Positions 1-12,846 of a stretch of DNA of 64,000 bases are shown here, one piece after another (within the stretch, counting starts at the first letter, position 1; each line of letters begins with the position of its first letter). Where the stretch lies: NCBI GenBank assembly GCA_026874595.1, contig CM049311.1:34327176-34391175 (forward strand). The letters are read 5' to 3'. Origin of the DNA: Sipunculus nudus (lineage: Eukaryota > Annelida > Sipuncula > Golfingiida > Sipunculidae). The position numbers and the translations under genes are program-made. The notes under the pieces were generated by a model that worked only from the letters and a program-made list of their open reading frames with translations, was not told the origin of the DNA and did not search any database.

Positions 1-1126
1 AATGATCAGCGAACGATTTGCACATTTTGGGGGCGGCATTTATTGGATTTAGTACATAATCAGTGGCATAAGGAGTTCCTCAAAAAGTACTAATTTGCCC
101 TTTTTGTCCCATTTTCAAGAGTTTCAGGATTAAAAACTGGGCTCTGGAACCAACCAAATTATTTCTGGAAGGTCTCTATAAAGGCAAAATATACGCAAAA
201 AAAGAACATATCTGTAGTTATTCTTTGTTAGATCTGTGGTCTTGCAATGTCGGAACGCCATCAATTAACTGACCAATCATGCAAAGGCCAGCATTTCAGG
301 GCGGTCGTCGTTTACAGAAATCCCTGGCAGCAGCTGGTAATCACCAGGGAAAAACCCTGCCAGAAGACCAATGGCCCCCTGTGGTGGGGGTGGGGTGTCT
401 GTCGTCCACATTGTGCGAACAATATTTTGACGAATTTTGTTGTGTCATTCCTTGGAAAGTATAAAGAATTTCCATTCTTGGGCCCTAGAATTTCCGAAAT
501 TCCATGATATTTAAACGGTCTGAAACAACCTGAAGTGCCCTTTTCAATGATTCTGCCTACTCTCACACCAGTCTCGTTGAAATACAGACATTTACACTAT
601 CATGTTTATCATGAGTACTACCTAAATTCCTGTCTTTTGATTACCCAACATGACCTGCATGATCTTTTATGTAACGTGAAAAAACACAAAGAACACCCAG
701 ACCTATGTAGGAATTATTTTAACTTTAAGATATAATTCTATTATAACTGTCCGACGGGATGAATTCCCCTTGCCGCTTAGCCACATATTCAATATACGTA
801 TCAAGCATCAGTTTTATTTTTAGAGTTCAAAACTTAAATTAAAGACAATTGTCGTATATTGTGACAAATTATTTAAAATTAAAATATAATATGTATTTAA
901 ATGATATAATTACTTGAAATTTATTTAAATACTTTATTGAATAACAAATAGTCATAAGTTAATAAATAAAACCTCGAGTTAAAGTGTTCATAATCACTAT
1001 AATTCTAAAATGATTTTGATGTAGCCTTGAATTAAGGTATGCTTTTAACTTTGAGGAAATTTTGTTAAACCAAGTCAGTTTTTCCAAACATTTGATTTTT
1101 TATGTGAAAATATTAAACATGCCCTG

Positions 1127-1128
<2 letters not shown>
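1..1128. other. Intergenic, nothing recognised
   Basis: AT-rich unique-looking sequence with only short open frames. No gene, RNA or repeat was recognised. Confidence 0.6.

Positions 1129-1201
<73 letters not shown>
1129..1201. repeat. (TA)n microsatellite
   Basis: About 36 uninterrupted TA dinucleotides. Confidence 0.98.
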
Positions 1202-1202
<1 letters not shown>

Positions 1203-1724
1203 CCTAACTCATGAAACGCGTTTTTAGTAAAGACTATAAAGTGCCTTGCAATCAGCAATACCATGCATATCTCAGTAGCTCTATTAGGTATACCTGCTGT
1301 CATATGCGATAACAAGAGGTGATATTATAGATGTGACAAGGTATTTGTATGCGTTGAGAATGGAATAACACCGAATAAAGTTTTTTTCCCCAAGTTGAGT
1401 ATAAAGTAATCATGAATTGTGTTTACATGAATGATGAAAGATCACATTATATGTGTATCCTGCAGTTTAATCTGTTTTAGTTACAATATATTCGTTTTAT
1501 TCCTTTTTGTTCACTTCATAATGAAATATACTTGTTTGAACTTCGAGCGATCTGTTGATTTACAGAAGCTAAGAGATGTTTGCTCTTTAATATGTGGAGG
1601 AAGAATTCCCTGCCAGTGAATCCATCCATATAATTGCGTTGCTGTCAAATACAAACCTGTAACAAGGATATTGGACATGATATGTTTCAATATGTTATCC
1701 AGTTTTGTATAATGTTTTGTTAGA

Positions 1725-1782
1725 GGGGCGGCAATTTCTAAGACCGCCCCGGGCGGCAATGAGGCTAGGTACGCCGCTGCTT
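1725..1782. repeat. GC-rich transposon-end fragment
   Basis: A short GC-rich block in AT-rich DNA. It ends in a sequence that, on the minus strand, reads CAGCGGCGTACCTAGCCTC, the style of 'CAG'-starting terminal repeats of hAT-like elements. Its partner end was not found, so it is a fragment at best. Confidence 0.35.
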
Positions 1783-2386
1783 TTATCATTTTAGAAATGG
1801 AAAGGCCGGACTTAAACTACAAAATACAATATGTTGTCGTACAAAAATGGGTTGTTTATCTCATAAGAACACTGGTTACCAACATGTTTATAAGTGTATA
1901 ATTTGGCTTAAGAAGAGGGAGATTCGGCTCCATGAAACACAGTCTATTCAATAGGTACCTTGAGGTTCCTGTCACGTGTCACATACGAGGGTGTTATATA
2001 AAAGTGTGTGTACTTTGTTAGGTCTTCAGAAGCCACGAAGTGAGATACGTGCTTTAAAATTAGTGGGTTTGTACATTGCCCTCGCTGAAGGATCAATATC
2101 AATCAAAATAAATAAATAAACGAATAAACGAGAAGAAATTAGACAATGTTGGTACGTTCACCTGAATGATGTAAGCGAGGGTTTGGGCGTTCTCAAAATA
2201 TTTCTCTATTAAGTATTACGGTAATCATTGTTCCTGGAGCGTCGCGCCATCTCGTATTCATTCAGTGTGACACATGGCGTGTGAGCAAGACAATTTAATT
2301 ATAATTCCTTTGTGTATATCTGAGTTGTAGGATAGATTACAAACATGAATTCCAAAAAAGAAGAACATGGTTCATACTAACGTTAA

Positions 2387-2630
2387 AGCCGCGTGTCCAC
2401 TTGTACGGATGCGGTGCGTGTGCGGTGCGGATACGTATGCGGATATTTTTGTGTCCATTAGATACGTTTTTCAGTCCGATTTTAGGTCTTTCACTCTCTT
2501 TCACCTCTACAAAATGGCACTTTCCATTCCGCACCACATATTGGACACACTCCTTCTTCATTCCATATGCGCGATTTAAAACGCGTCCGCATCCGCATCC
2601 GCATCCGTACCGCATAAGTGAACACGCAAC
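2387..2630. mobile_element. piggyBac-like MITE with TTAA flanks
   Basis: A 244-bp sequence flanked on both sides by TTAA (2383-2386 and 2631-2634). The ends are imperfect inverted repeats: GCCGCGTGTCCACTTGTACG on the left, and GCGTGTTCACTTATGCGG when the right end is read inward. Both ends carry GATGCGG-type subterminal repeats. The TTAA target suggests piggyBac mobilisation. It has no coding capacity. A PIF/Harbinger origin with a 3-bp TTA/TAA duplication is the alternative. Confidence 0.6.
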
Positions 2631-3211
2631 TTAAGTCGGACGAAAATTATCTAAAACATAAATTGTTCAAAGTTTGATTGCTAGATGGCGCTGAGGAGCA
2701 AAATTAGTCAATTGGAACACCTCGGCCGCATCCGCGTTGGTGCAAAAGTAGTATTACCGTAAATAACAATAATCGTGTTTAAATGTACCTTATTGAATCG
2801 AGCTCGTTCTATCAGTGTTTCACATACTGCAACGTCATTTGAAAAAGAAAATCGTATGATTGCCTGTATACTTGACTGGTTAATTTCGACAAGGCACCAA
2901 GTCCCGGGTGTCAGCATTTTACCGTAATTATCATCTACTGGTATGTACGTATTTCTGGCAAGCTCTGGTTGGGTCAGTGGCCGTTACTGCGGACAACGTG
3001 TAGCAGCTACCACTATTCACTTTACATTTATGTACAGTGACTTTTTATCAGCTATTTTAAGCCGGGCCGAGTCATATGTAAACAGTTTTCAATTACCTGG
3101 TTTGAAAAAAAAAAACTGATTTTACATTGAATTGCTAGCGATTGAATACCTTCTTTTATGTCACTCGTCATTTTTAATGTTAAAACAGCTCCCTTTCGCA
3201 GATCCCGTGTT

Positions 3212-3234
3212 CCCCCCCCCCCCCTTTTTTTTTT
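3212..3234. repeat. C13-T10 homopolymer tract
   Basis: Thirteen C followed directly by ten T. Confidence 0.95.
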
Positions 3235-3613
3235 AAGTTCTGTGAAACGATATGTACAAAACAACTAAATTTAGACACAAAGAACCAGGACCCCCAGTGG
3301 CAAACCCCGGATATTTTTTCTTTGACATCACAAAGTGTTCAATTTACCGGTGGTTTAAAAAAAAAATATGACATTTCAGTCAACGTGGTTATGCCGAAAA
3401 TACAAGCATATAATACACTGCCAAAGCAAAAACCTGATGTGCTGCCCGTTTGCAGCTCCATCTGTCAGTAATTCTTAACACTAGTCATTCATCTGTTTCA
3501 TAACGTGTTTTTTTTTTTGTTGTTGTTGTTTTTTTTTACATAGTACCAGCAATAGTGATTTCTTACATATTTCAAGCTGGATAACGTCCTATTTTCAAAC
3601 AAAGGGTTCCTTT

Positions 3614-3747
<134 letters not shown>

Positions 3748-3781
3748 ATGTTCAATATTTATTTATTTATATGTTCAATAT

Positions 3782-6084
3782 TAATCTACCATGATAACTT
3801 ACAGAATAGTTTCACAAAAGTCATCATTTCTTGTCTCGCAGATATAAGTTGAAATAATCAACAAAGCACCACGTCTATTGTCTTCTCAAAATTTATAGTC
3901 TAAAGAGACAATCGGGGCGGTGATCCCAGATTACTTCAACCGTGTCTGTCTAATGACTTTAAAAACTAGATCCTAGTCCAAAAGCACATCTAACAAACAC
4001 GCACGTTAATTTAAATTAAAACCAGCTTTAGTGTATCGCATTATGTTGTGAAAGAGACTAATTTCTCTCTCCCTTGAACCTAATTAAATACATGCGATGT
4101 TGCAAAACCGTGACCACACGTGACCACCGTAACTAAGTTAGAGAAAGCGGGGCTGACTCTGTGCATCACCTGGTCTCTCCTCCGGCAGGTTCCCCGCTGT
4201 TTCGCCTGTCCATGCCGGCTGCATCCTAACCATCTACAGATGCTGTCGGATGCTGCGTGCTGCCAAACTCAAGCTGGCTATGTATATTTCAAGGAAATTT
4301 TAGAACTGCACAAACCTGTAATTAACGATCCCATTCATATAAAATGAAGATTATAGCCTATATAGGACTATATAATATAGGACTCCATTCTAAAGCTTGT
4401 AATTGACGGCTTTATGAATATTATCAGTGAATTATAATTGAAAATATCACAACATATCGAAAAGTATTCGCAAACTCAAACCCAAACTCATATTCATATA
4501 GGAGTACTCCATTAAATAGAATTACATACTCGTGGACATAAAACTGGTTTTTAATCCGTGACTAGAAAAAATACAAAATTACAATGGACAGTTCCCGTTT
4601 ATATCAACACAAATTGGGTTCAACCGCATGTTTAAATATACCCTGTTTTCTGTCGAGTTATGTGGCTTAATACCAGCTGTTATAGGCTATCTATGACATG
4701 TGTTCAACACCAAGGCTGAAACGAAGGGGCGGATTTAATTGGGGCACCCCCTTGTTCAGCCTAAAATAATTGGGGAATGGAATACATTGGAGAGTTGGAA
4801 CATTTGTTTATAAATTCAGTTCCGAATTCAATTCCAGTCTGAATAAAATTCATTTCCTTTTTATTCATTTCAGTTCAAGCATATTTATAACTAATGCCTT
4901 ATTTTCAAATTCATCCTAGAATCCACGACAAGTCTTCAGAAATACAGAGTGTTTATTTACTTATTCTTAAGCTCTCACCTTGTTCTGATTCAGTTACATA
5001 ATGATTTGTATTGAATTTATAATCACTGAGCAGACACTACCATTTCTTTTGTGTCTGCGGAACTCTTTATGTGGCAGTGACATTTGTCTAGATGAATATT
5101 AATCCCAAGATCCCTGCGTGGTCTTGGTAACGTCAGTCTATAGGAAAATCGATATAAGCAAAGCAGAACAACTACTCCTTTATTTTATATGGTGTCAACT
5201 GTGTTATATAATCTTAGTGATATGTATAGGTTTTACTAACTGGCCACGTCAGGTCTTATCAAACTGACAAAATCAAACCTTTTTTTCTGGAAACTCCAGT
5301 CTTGCTAGCGTGACTGAAGATAAACGTCTATAGATCTTCGCTCGAATATTGTCCTTTGACAGTTATATGCACGGATTTTAATTATAAGTAAACGATTAGT
5401 ATAATACAAATGGACGAACTTTTTTTACAAGATGTAGCCATGTCATGCATAGTGGCCACACAGACAAACCATGGTGGTCACAGTCGCAGACTTCAAACCC
5501 TCGCCAGAATGATCTTTGATGTGTGTGTCTGCACACCTGTCAACAACTCCGCCCCAGGTTACATCCAGAATACAAACACCCTCTAATACCGACCAATAGC
5601 TCTGTTATAATGAAATTGCCATACCAATGGGACATAATTGGCAATAGGGTTCTAGCACATGTGGGCCATGCATGAAAAAATTACCAGGTTTGAGGTCCGT
5701 GCTCTCTGGCATCTCCGAGAAAATTTTGAGACAAACAAACACACGAACAGTCGGACAGGGCGGTCAGACATTAGTCAAGAGTGATCTATCGTTAGTCACT
5801 TTAATAAAACAAGCAGTGGCGTCTGCGAGTTAAATATATTTACATACAACGATATTTATTTAATAATATATAGTAATCTCTGCTTCTGATGTTTGCAGGG
5901 GTCAAATTTCCCTGCCCTCAGAACGTTTTTCTAATGCTTTGAGAAGAATTGTCATCCTTATAATACTTAGTGCGAGATAAGTATATAATTAAAAACAGAA
6001 TGTAGCTCTGTGCTCACTAGACCTGGTTCACCTTAGGGTTTGTTTCCAGGCCCGTGACGTTTATCCTAATCTGCTATCCCATAA
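3782..6084. other. Intergenic, little recognised
   Basis: No gene recognised. A GC-rich patch lies at about 4150-4270. A solitary AGGGGCGGATTTAATTGGGG-type element end at about 4725-4760 resembles the ends near 16.4 kb. Nothing else could be supported. Confidence 0.5.
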
Positions 6085-6122
6085 CCCCCCCCCCCACACA
6101 CACACACACACACACACACACA
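6085..6122. repeat. C11 followed by (CA)n
   Basis: An 11-base C run followed by about 13 CA repeats, immediately beside the 3' end of the Helentron-like copy that starts at 6127. Confidence 0.95.
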
Positions 6123-6126
6123 ATAA

Positions 6127-6865
6127 CCAGAATACGGGTAGTCGACAAGCGACTATGTGTATCCGCCGAAATCAGATTGGTAAGACTGAAGTGAGGCATG
6201 AATTGAGTGGTGAGGGGAAAAGGAGTGAGATGTGATGCATATTAGCACGGTTGTCTGCCGTGTAAACATGTTTATAGATGGCGCCACCTGCCAACACAAC
6301 GAAAAATCTATCTCAGATGTATACACATTCAAAATTTCAGGCGGATAAGTCAAGATATGAGTGATTTTGACCCTAGACAGATAAACAGATGAACATCATG
6401 CAAAAATAGTTGCAGGTGGTGCCACCACTTTGTGTATGATATATATATATAAGATCTAAACACATGCAAAATTTCAGACCGATACGTCAAACCAGTCCTG
6501 GGATATTAGCATGGATGTCTGAAGCATAAACGTAATTGTAGGTGGTGCCACCTGTCACATAAACGAGAAACCTATTACAGATGTATATATACACATGCAA
6601 AATTTCAGTTGGATAAGTCCAACCATTGCAGAGATATGAGTGATTTTAACCCAAGGCAGACGAACAGATGGACGCATTGCAAAAATGTTTGCAGGTAGCG
6701 CCACCAGTTTTGCATATGATAAAGAGCTATTAGTATGGATGTGTGAAGCGTTAAATTCATAAAATTCCGTCCGGTGGTTACGGAGGAGTTCTCCGGAAAC
6801 CCATGCGGCGGCAGTGGCATCCGGCTAAAAACATACTATTCGCAAATCTCTGTTTTGGCGTATAC
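6127..6865 (-). mobile_element. Helentron/Helitron2-like non-autonomous element, family I
   Basis: Same family as the 49716-51462 element, in reverse orientation. Read on the minus strand it starts GTATACGCCAAAAC, passes a degenerate hairpin and a CCG-rich stretch, carries about two core units with GGTGGCGCCACC-like palindromes (near 6279, 6413, 6538, 6693), then a subterminal GGCGGATAC (the inverted copy of the family 5' motif), a hairpin TAGTCG-CTTGT-CGACTA and a terminal CTGG next to T. A CTRR end after a hairpin with a subterminal inverted repeat fits Helitron2/Helentron relatives. No replicase or helicase is encoded. Confidence 0.75.
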
Positions 6866-7521
6866 AGTTATGTTGTAAATACCTTACAAAGCACCATGGG
6901 TTTTTATAAATCGGGTATTAAAGAGTATGTATCAATCTGATAACAGTTTTTTTTTTCAAAATCATTCATAGACTTCACAGTGCGACATCTGGTATCTAAA
7001 CTTTGAACTGAAGATTTATTTCACGGGTGGCACCTTTTCTTCTTATATTCATTTATTTTATAGCCTGATCTAAATAAATCGATAAAAGAAATGTTACCAA
7101 GTTAATTTAACTTAAAAATTAACTTTGGCTACAATAACATGCACACCACACAGCATCATATTATGCTCAACCTTATACGAGGATATTATTCTACGGAAAT
7201 AAATGAGACAGATATTGCAAAGCGACGAACATCATTGTTAAAATTATTTATTCAAAATATATTAAACACTAATATTCAAGGAAGAATATAATGATTTTTT
7301 ATTGCGTAGTCGTATTTACGCAATCTGTATATGTAGGCAGGTATAATTCATTATATATACTCAATGTATATATAAATTATAAAACCCGATGGTGATGAGA
7401 CAAAAGAGTTATAAAAATCTTCCTGTAGCAGGCCAGCCGTAAAGTGACATTTTGTTTTTATGTGTGAATATGTGTCTCTTTATGATCATATGGTTACAAC
7501 CTTTGTAGACATTTGGATATA
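6866..7521. other. Intergenic, nothing recognised
   Basis: AT-rich sequence without recognisable features. Confidence 0.5.
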
Positions 7522-7680
7522 CATTGTCACCACAACTTACGACCACCCCACAATTACGACCATTTTTCTTCGTCCTTAATATATGATCCAGGTAACTTAG
7601 AAATTCACTAATACGACCATCCCCTAATTATGACCACTTTAGGCCCTCCCCAAGGTGGTCGTATTTGTTGGGTTTCATTG
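7522..7680. mobile_element. pogo/Tigger-like MITE (TA target)
   Basis: A 159-bp element between TA dinucleotides, with imperfect inverted ends. The left end reads CATTGTCACCACAACTTACG and the right end, read inward, CAATGAAACCCAACAAATAC, each followed by ACGACCACC or GACCACC. The interior repeats the (T)ACGACCA motif on both strands. The TA target and CA-rich ends fit Tc1/mariner-pogo relatives. Confidence 0.6.
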
Positions 7681-8080
7681 TATACTTTAATAAGTTGCAC
7701 GAATTTAGTGTTGATCCTGTGAACTTTATATTCTAGAGTACAAAACAGAGAGCCAGTATATATATGAAGACACTAAAGGGCTAAAAAGAGTATAAAGACA
7801 CATCCCGACCGGGGAAGTCGGAAGGGTCTTAGGGATAGTGATGAGTTTTTTTATAATTTTCTGGGGCGGTTTTCAAAGGGGAAAAGGGAAAGATAGGATG
7901 GAATTCTGGGGTTTTGTAGTTTGCCTTTTTACCAAGCGAAGTGGATACCAAGCGGCCAACCAGCGTGTGATCAGCCGGTCCCGGTGATGGTCAGATAAGT
8001 CCGAAAAGCACCAACACCCACACAAACCCGGCGCAAAAAAAAAAACGACACACCAACAAAGCTGACAACAGCAACTCACC

Positions 8081-8684
8081 GTGCCCACTCGAAAATTTGA
8101 AATTGGTTTCGGTTTCCGCCACTTCCGGGAAACCGTTCACTTAATAAGAGCGAAACTGAAATGGTGTTGGTGTAACTGCGAAACCATCTCCGGAGATGAT
8201 TTAGGTTTCTGCGAAACCGTCCACTCAATAATTATACTGGAATGATGGCGGCGGTGGACCAATGTAGTGTAATTTTGTTAATTATTTTATTATTGGATAC
8301 TGTTGATGCCTAGATGTTAGAGTTAAATAAAAAAATGATTGAGGTATAGGCCTAAGCATTCTTTCGGAAGTGTTTTGAATTCAAAATTCCCTACTTTAGC
8401 CCTGAATAGCTAAAGATGGTCGAGACGCACGTATCCTGTATGTCTATGTCGTTTGGCACGTGCATGGGTATATCATAGTCTACAGAAAACAGTTTGTTTT
8501 AATCATAATTGCAATATAAATTGGCCAGTCACAATATATAATGCTCTCACTTGAGATTAACTTATGAGGTCATCATATTTTTTCTATTAAAACCGAAACC
8601 GTCCACTTATAAATACAAGCCGAAACCAAACAGAACCGGTTTTCGCGGAACCGAAACCAGTTTAGAATTTCCAAGTGGGCCCTT
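8081..8684. mobile_element. Long-TIR MITE of unknown superfamily
   Basis: The left end reads GTGCCCACTCGAAAATTTGA. The right end read inward is GGGCCCACTTGGAAATTCTA. Both continue into GGTTTCGGTT and AAACCGTCCACTTA-type subterminal repeats, giving imperfect inverted repeats of about 90 bp. No coding capacity. A right-hand TTAA is present without a clear left partner, so the superfamily is left open. Confidence 0.5.
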
Positions 8685-8755
8685 AAAAGAACCCCTTGCT
8701 AGAAAACTTGAAGCTAATTTTATCATTAGGATACGGAATCTGTTCACACCTGTAT

Positions 8756-9046
8756 CAGGGCCGTAGCCTCCAGGGGGGGAGGGGGGCAGTTGCCCCCCCG
8801 GGGATTTGAGGTGCAAAAAAATTTTGCAACGTTTATATTCTCTTTTTTTTTTTTTTTATTCTATAAATGACCAGAAAAAAAATGCACCAAAAAGTATAAA
8901 CACATTTTTTTTTCATTTTCCACAACTAAAGGGAGGGGACCCCCCCCCCCCCCCCAACAAAGAAAAAAAAACTTCCTCCTTGGGAACTTTGCACCTCGCG
9001 TCCGCTTAGTGCCACCCCTTGCCATTTGGGGTAGGCTACGGCCCTA
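8756..9046. mobile_element. Short TIR element (CAGGGCCGTAGCC ends)
   Basis: The ends are inverted: CAGGGCCGTAGCC at the left and, read inward, AGGGCCGTAGCC at the right, with TGTAT repeated on both flanks (8751-8755 and 9047-9051). The interior has C/G homopolymers, including a 16-base C run at 8940-8955. The 'CAGGGCCGTAGCC' end style is common in non-autonomous hAT-like elements; the duplication seen is shorter than the usual 8 bp of hATs, so the superfamily is uncertain. Confidence 0.55.
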
Positions 9047-9051
9047 TGTAT

Positions 9052-11349
9052 TATAACTGACGGTGTTCCAATTCGACTTTTGTTACGGAACTCTTGTCTG
9101 ATGAAGCCTCAATTTTTCATGCCAATTAAGTGTATATTTGGAATGAAACTAAACTGTCTTCAAGTGCAATATAATGAACGGGTAATAAACCATTATATAT
9201 GAACAACATTAGGAATATTAAATTCCCCGGGCATGATGAATGATTAATATTTCAAATATAGAGACATGATAGATCAAATTCATCATATCTCCTTTTTGAA
9301 AGCAGTTGCATTCTATTAAGCATACAATCAATTGCTAAACCATCCAATTTTTTTTAGTTAAAATTTCGGAAAGAGGAAAGACGATAAATGAACAAAATTT
9401 CTGTAGATGTTTGAATGTATTTTAAGATGATGTTATTCTTAAATGCACACTTTGTGTCTGATGCGAGATATATCGCGTGTTTTGAAAACAAAATAAAATT
9501 TTGCTGTTAACTTTTTTTAAACCGACAAAAAAACTTTATTCATATATGACAAATATAGCCCAGAATATTTTTCGAATGAGTATGTATCATAGCAGCTAAA
9601 GTTATTATAACGCAGATTTTAGAGCAAATTTGAAGCAGGCTAGTTCAGCAATAATTAGGCCTTGCATGAAGAGGCACTATTTGCTGGTCGGTTTTATTGA
9701 TTACATTTGATCTCAGGCTATTGGGATTGTGGAAGGTTTAGGTATCCCAATGCATTGAAGAAAAAAGAGTCATATAACAAATGGGCACATCAAGGTAGGT
9801 GCACTTGCGATTAGCACTGGGGCCGATTTGACATGATGGCAGAAAAAAAACTCAACAAATCGGGAACTTAGCAAACTCGGCAAAATCATCTTGAATATCG
9901 GGCGGCTATAGCAGGAGAACATTTGTATTCCATATTATCTGCACTCTGTGTGTCTGTATTAATTTTAGATCAAGAAACCAGGAGTATTTTATCGATAACT
10001 AAGGAAATTAAGATTAATGCCAAAATTAGGCCGCACCACGATCAATAATTTGATATTGATCCTTTGTAAACTCCTGCGAGCCGTGCGTTAGGCGGGAAGG
10101 GACTCGGTGGATATATATCAACACTGATACATTAATGCTCTATTCATAATAGCTTTTGTAAATTGGTCACAAACTTTTATCATAAGAAACCAGATTGAAC
10201 AAATTGGTTGTAGCAAGTTCATAGCAGGCGTCTCATTAACCTGTTAACCAGGCACGACGGTGAAGTGTCGTCTGCTCTGGGGTGGTGACGTCTGCTGGAT
10301 GAAAAGTGTTATTTGCCCGCGGGGAACGATGATAGCTCGCAGTTCACATGTCAGTAATATTGGTATTCTGGTAACGGCAGTCCTGAAAACATTATGACAC
10401 AAATGCACTGAGCCACGATTCGGTGAATATAAAAAATAACAAAAAAACTAAACTTAGACTATTAATCAAAATTGCCTTTTTGAAACATATGAGCCCTCTT
10501 GGCAACTGCCGCCGCATGTGAATTTAATTACTGAGAACGACGCTGCGTTATGAGAAGTAGAGAGCACGACTGCCGGGCTAAGCCCGCTAAGCGCTCCGAC
10601 TCTGTCCGGTATTGAAGACACTAGTGAATTAATAACGATTTCAGCAATGCCGTTGTCATTTCTGCTTTCATTGGCTCGAATCTCCCGCTAACTCCATCAT
10701 GTCTCATCAGCCGGGCCAGATGTGCCGCGCCTAACGGCATTCAATATAATCGGTATAATTCTTCGTGTCATATCATTCGGTCCATATGTATAGGGTTATT
10801 TATCTTTCATTCTAATGAAAGACTAATTGGATTTCCTAAAGTCTGTGTGTGCGCGTGCTTGTCGTGTTTGTTGGGCTGTTTGTTCGTGTTTTGAAATTGC
10901 AGCTAAAAAAATAAACATACACATAATACGACTTAACAGAAAACTCGGTCAACCCGAATACCAAGGACACACGGACCAGACTAAATATACTATATATTAA
11001 TTACTTGTAAGCCATGGACAGAATAATGCCACAGTAAATGTAATTGCTTACAATCTTTTCTGTTGGTGATTGACCTTTAAACAAAAGACGGGTCATGGAA
11101 GTGCATCGTGCTTTAATATAAACTCTATATCACATAAGATGCAAAAAGCTTTATATCGCCATTTTTTCATACTTGCTCTCAGAATGAGTAATATATTGCA
11201 AGCTGGGGCGGATAAAGGGTTTTAGAAATGGGGTGTAGGGGGGGGGGGGTTGAGGCAGTATTGTTATGAGCGAAATACCGCTGTGGGAGGGTATAGGAAT
11301 GGTATATCGACCCATACCATATATTTTAGATTGACCAAGATTAGTTTAA
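9052..11349. other. Intergenic, nothing firmly recognised
   Basis: AT-rich DNA with a more GC-balanced patch at about 10,220-10,740 of unknown meaning. A solitary GGGGCGGATAAAGGG element end and a 12-base G run (11238-11249) lie near 11.2 kb. No gene seen. Confidence 0.5.
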
Positions 11350-11360
11350 ATATATATATA

Positions 11361-11413
<53 letters not shown>
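11350..11413. repeat. (TA)n microsatellite
   Basis: About 32 TA units with a single interruption near 11361. Confidence 0.97.
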
Positions 11414-11415
<2 letters not shown>

Positions 11416-12448
11416 TATATTGCTTAATCTAACCCTAGCATGCGGCTGGCTATTTGTATATGACCTTATCCGCTCAGGCATTGTCTGTCGCTGTGAGTAT
11501 TAAGGTGGCATTTATGGAAAAATCCCCTTCAAACAAAATCAACCGAGAAGTCATTTCAACTTAATATTAGATACCCCTTAAATTTAAAATTTCAAACCTG
11601 GTGCAGTTTTCTTTCTGACGGAATGTGCATTTATGAAATTCAATTTTTCGTATCTGTTTTCTTGTTTATAAATGAAATTTCATTTTTTTTCATGGAAATT
11701 TTAAAATCAATTTTTCAGTAATAAACAAACATGGTTTGAGCAAAAGAGGGTTTTGAGATATTTTCCTGTAATTTGATATTAGCACACGAAAAATGATTTG
11801 CTGTTACTTTTAAATTTAAAATTTTCAAAAATATTAAAATATCATATGGATGTGATTTTTATAATTAAAAATACTACCAGAAAGAACGTTACACCAGGTT
11901 AAAATATATACTTCATGGGGAATGATATATATCTGGGGAAAAAAACTAACTTTTGGATTGATTTTAATAGAAGGGGGCGGGGTTGTCAAAGACGCTACCA
12001 ATAATGAATTACAGCTATCATGAGTATATGCATAGGTTCAGTGTATATATGAGCTTATCAGCTGTCATCGGCACCATCGCCAAGCGCGCCATGCCATCTA
12101 CCGGTTAAAGTCGTAACTACCAAAGGTATCAAAATAAGGAAACCTCTTTATATGCTGCATCATGAAATATGTTTTCAGTCTACTTCCGTCATCTCCTGCT
12201 ATTATTGTCTGAAAACACCCCTCACGTCAATATGCCATAAATACATGGTATATAAGTCCTCAGGATTCTTTGGCTTCACTTATTATTATCTAATGTTACA
12301 CCCACGTGCAGAAATGCTTTATTTTGAAATACAAGGGAAGATCTGATTGATTAAATTTTAAAATAAACGCCAGTACTGTAGAATGGCCTTATATTCAAGG
12401 AAAATATGTACCTCGGTTCTTTATAAGCGACATCTATCTTCTATATAT
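11414..12448. other. Intergenic, nothing recognised
   Basis: AT-rich sequence with no supported feature. Confidence 0.5.
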
Positions 12449-12846
12449 TTGTCAAGCCCAGATCGCGATCTAGACGGATCTTAGATCCGTCCAGTCAAGA
12501 TTGTGATCTCAGTTTAGTCCGGCCAAAATTGCGATCCATGCTTTTTCTATCACAGGAGTGAAACACTGGATTTTTTTTTCGAGCTCATTTGGTATTGCAT
12601 GGTACGATTTCCCCATAATAAATACAATTATAATAAAAAAAGGCACTTTTCACTCCTTCCTATCACAGGAGTGAAAAAACTGGATGTTTCCCCAACTCAT
12701 ATAGTATTGTATGGTACCATTTCTCATAATAAATACAATTATAATACAAATTTAAAAAAAAGCTGCTTGCCGAAAAAGGTAAAATAAGTAGCACAACAAG
12801 GCAGTTGATAAAATGCAAAGCCCATGTAAGTCATCAATCCCAAGTA

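Noticed and set aside
1100-1315. Open frames with long YIYIYI tracts here and at other (TA)n sites
   Set aside because: They are translations of TA microsatellites.
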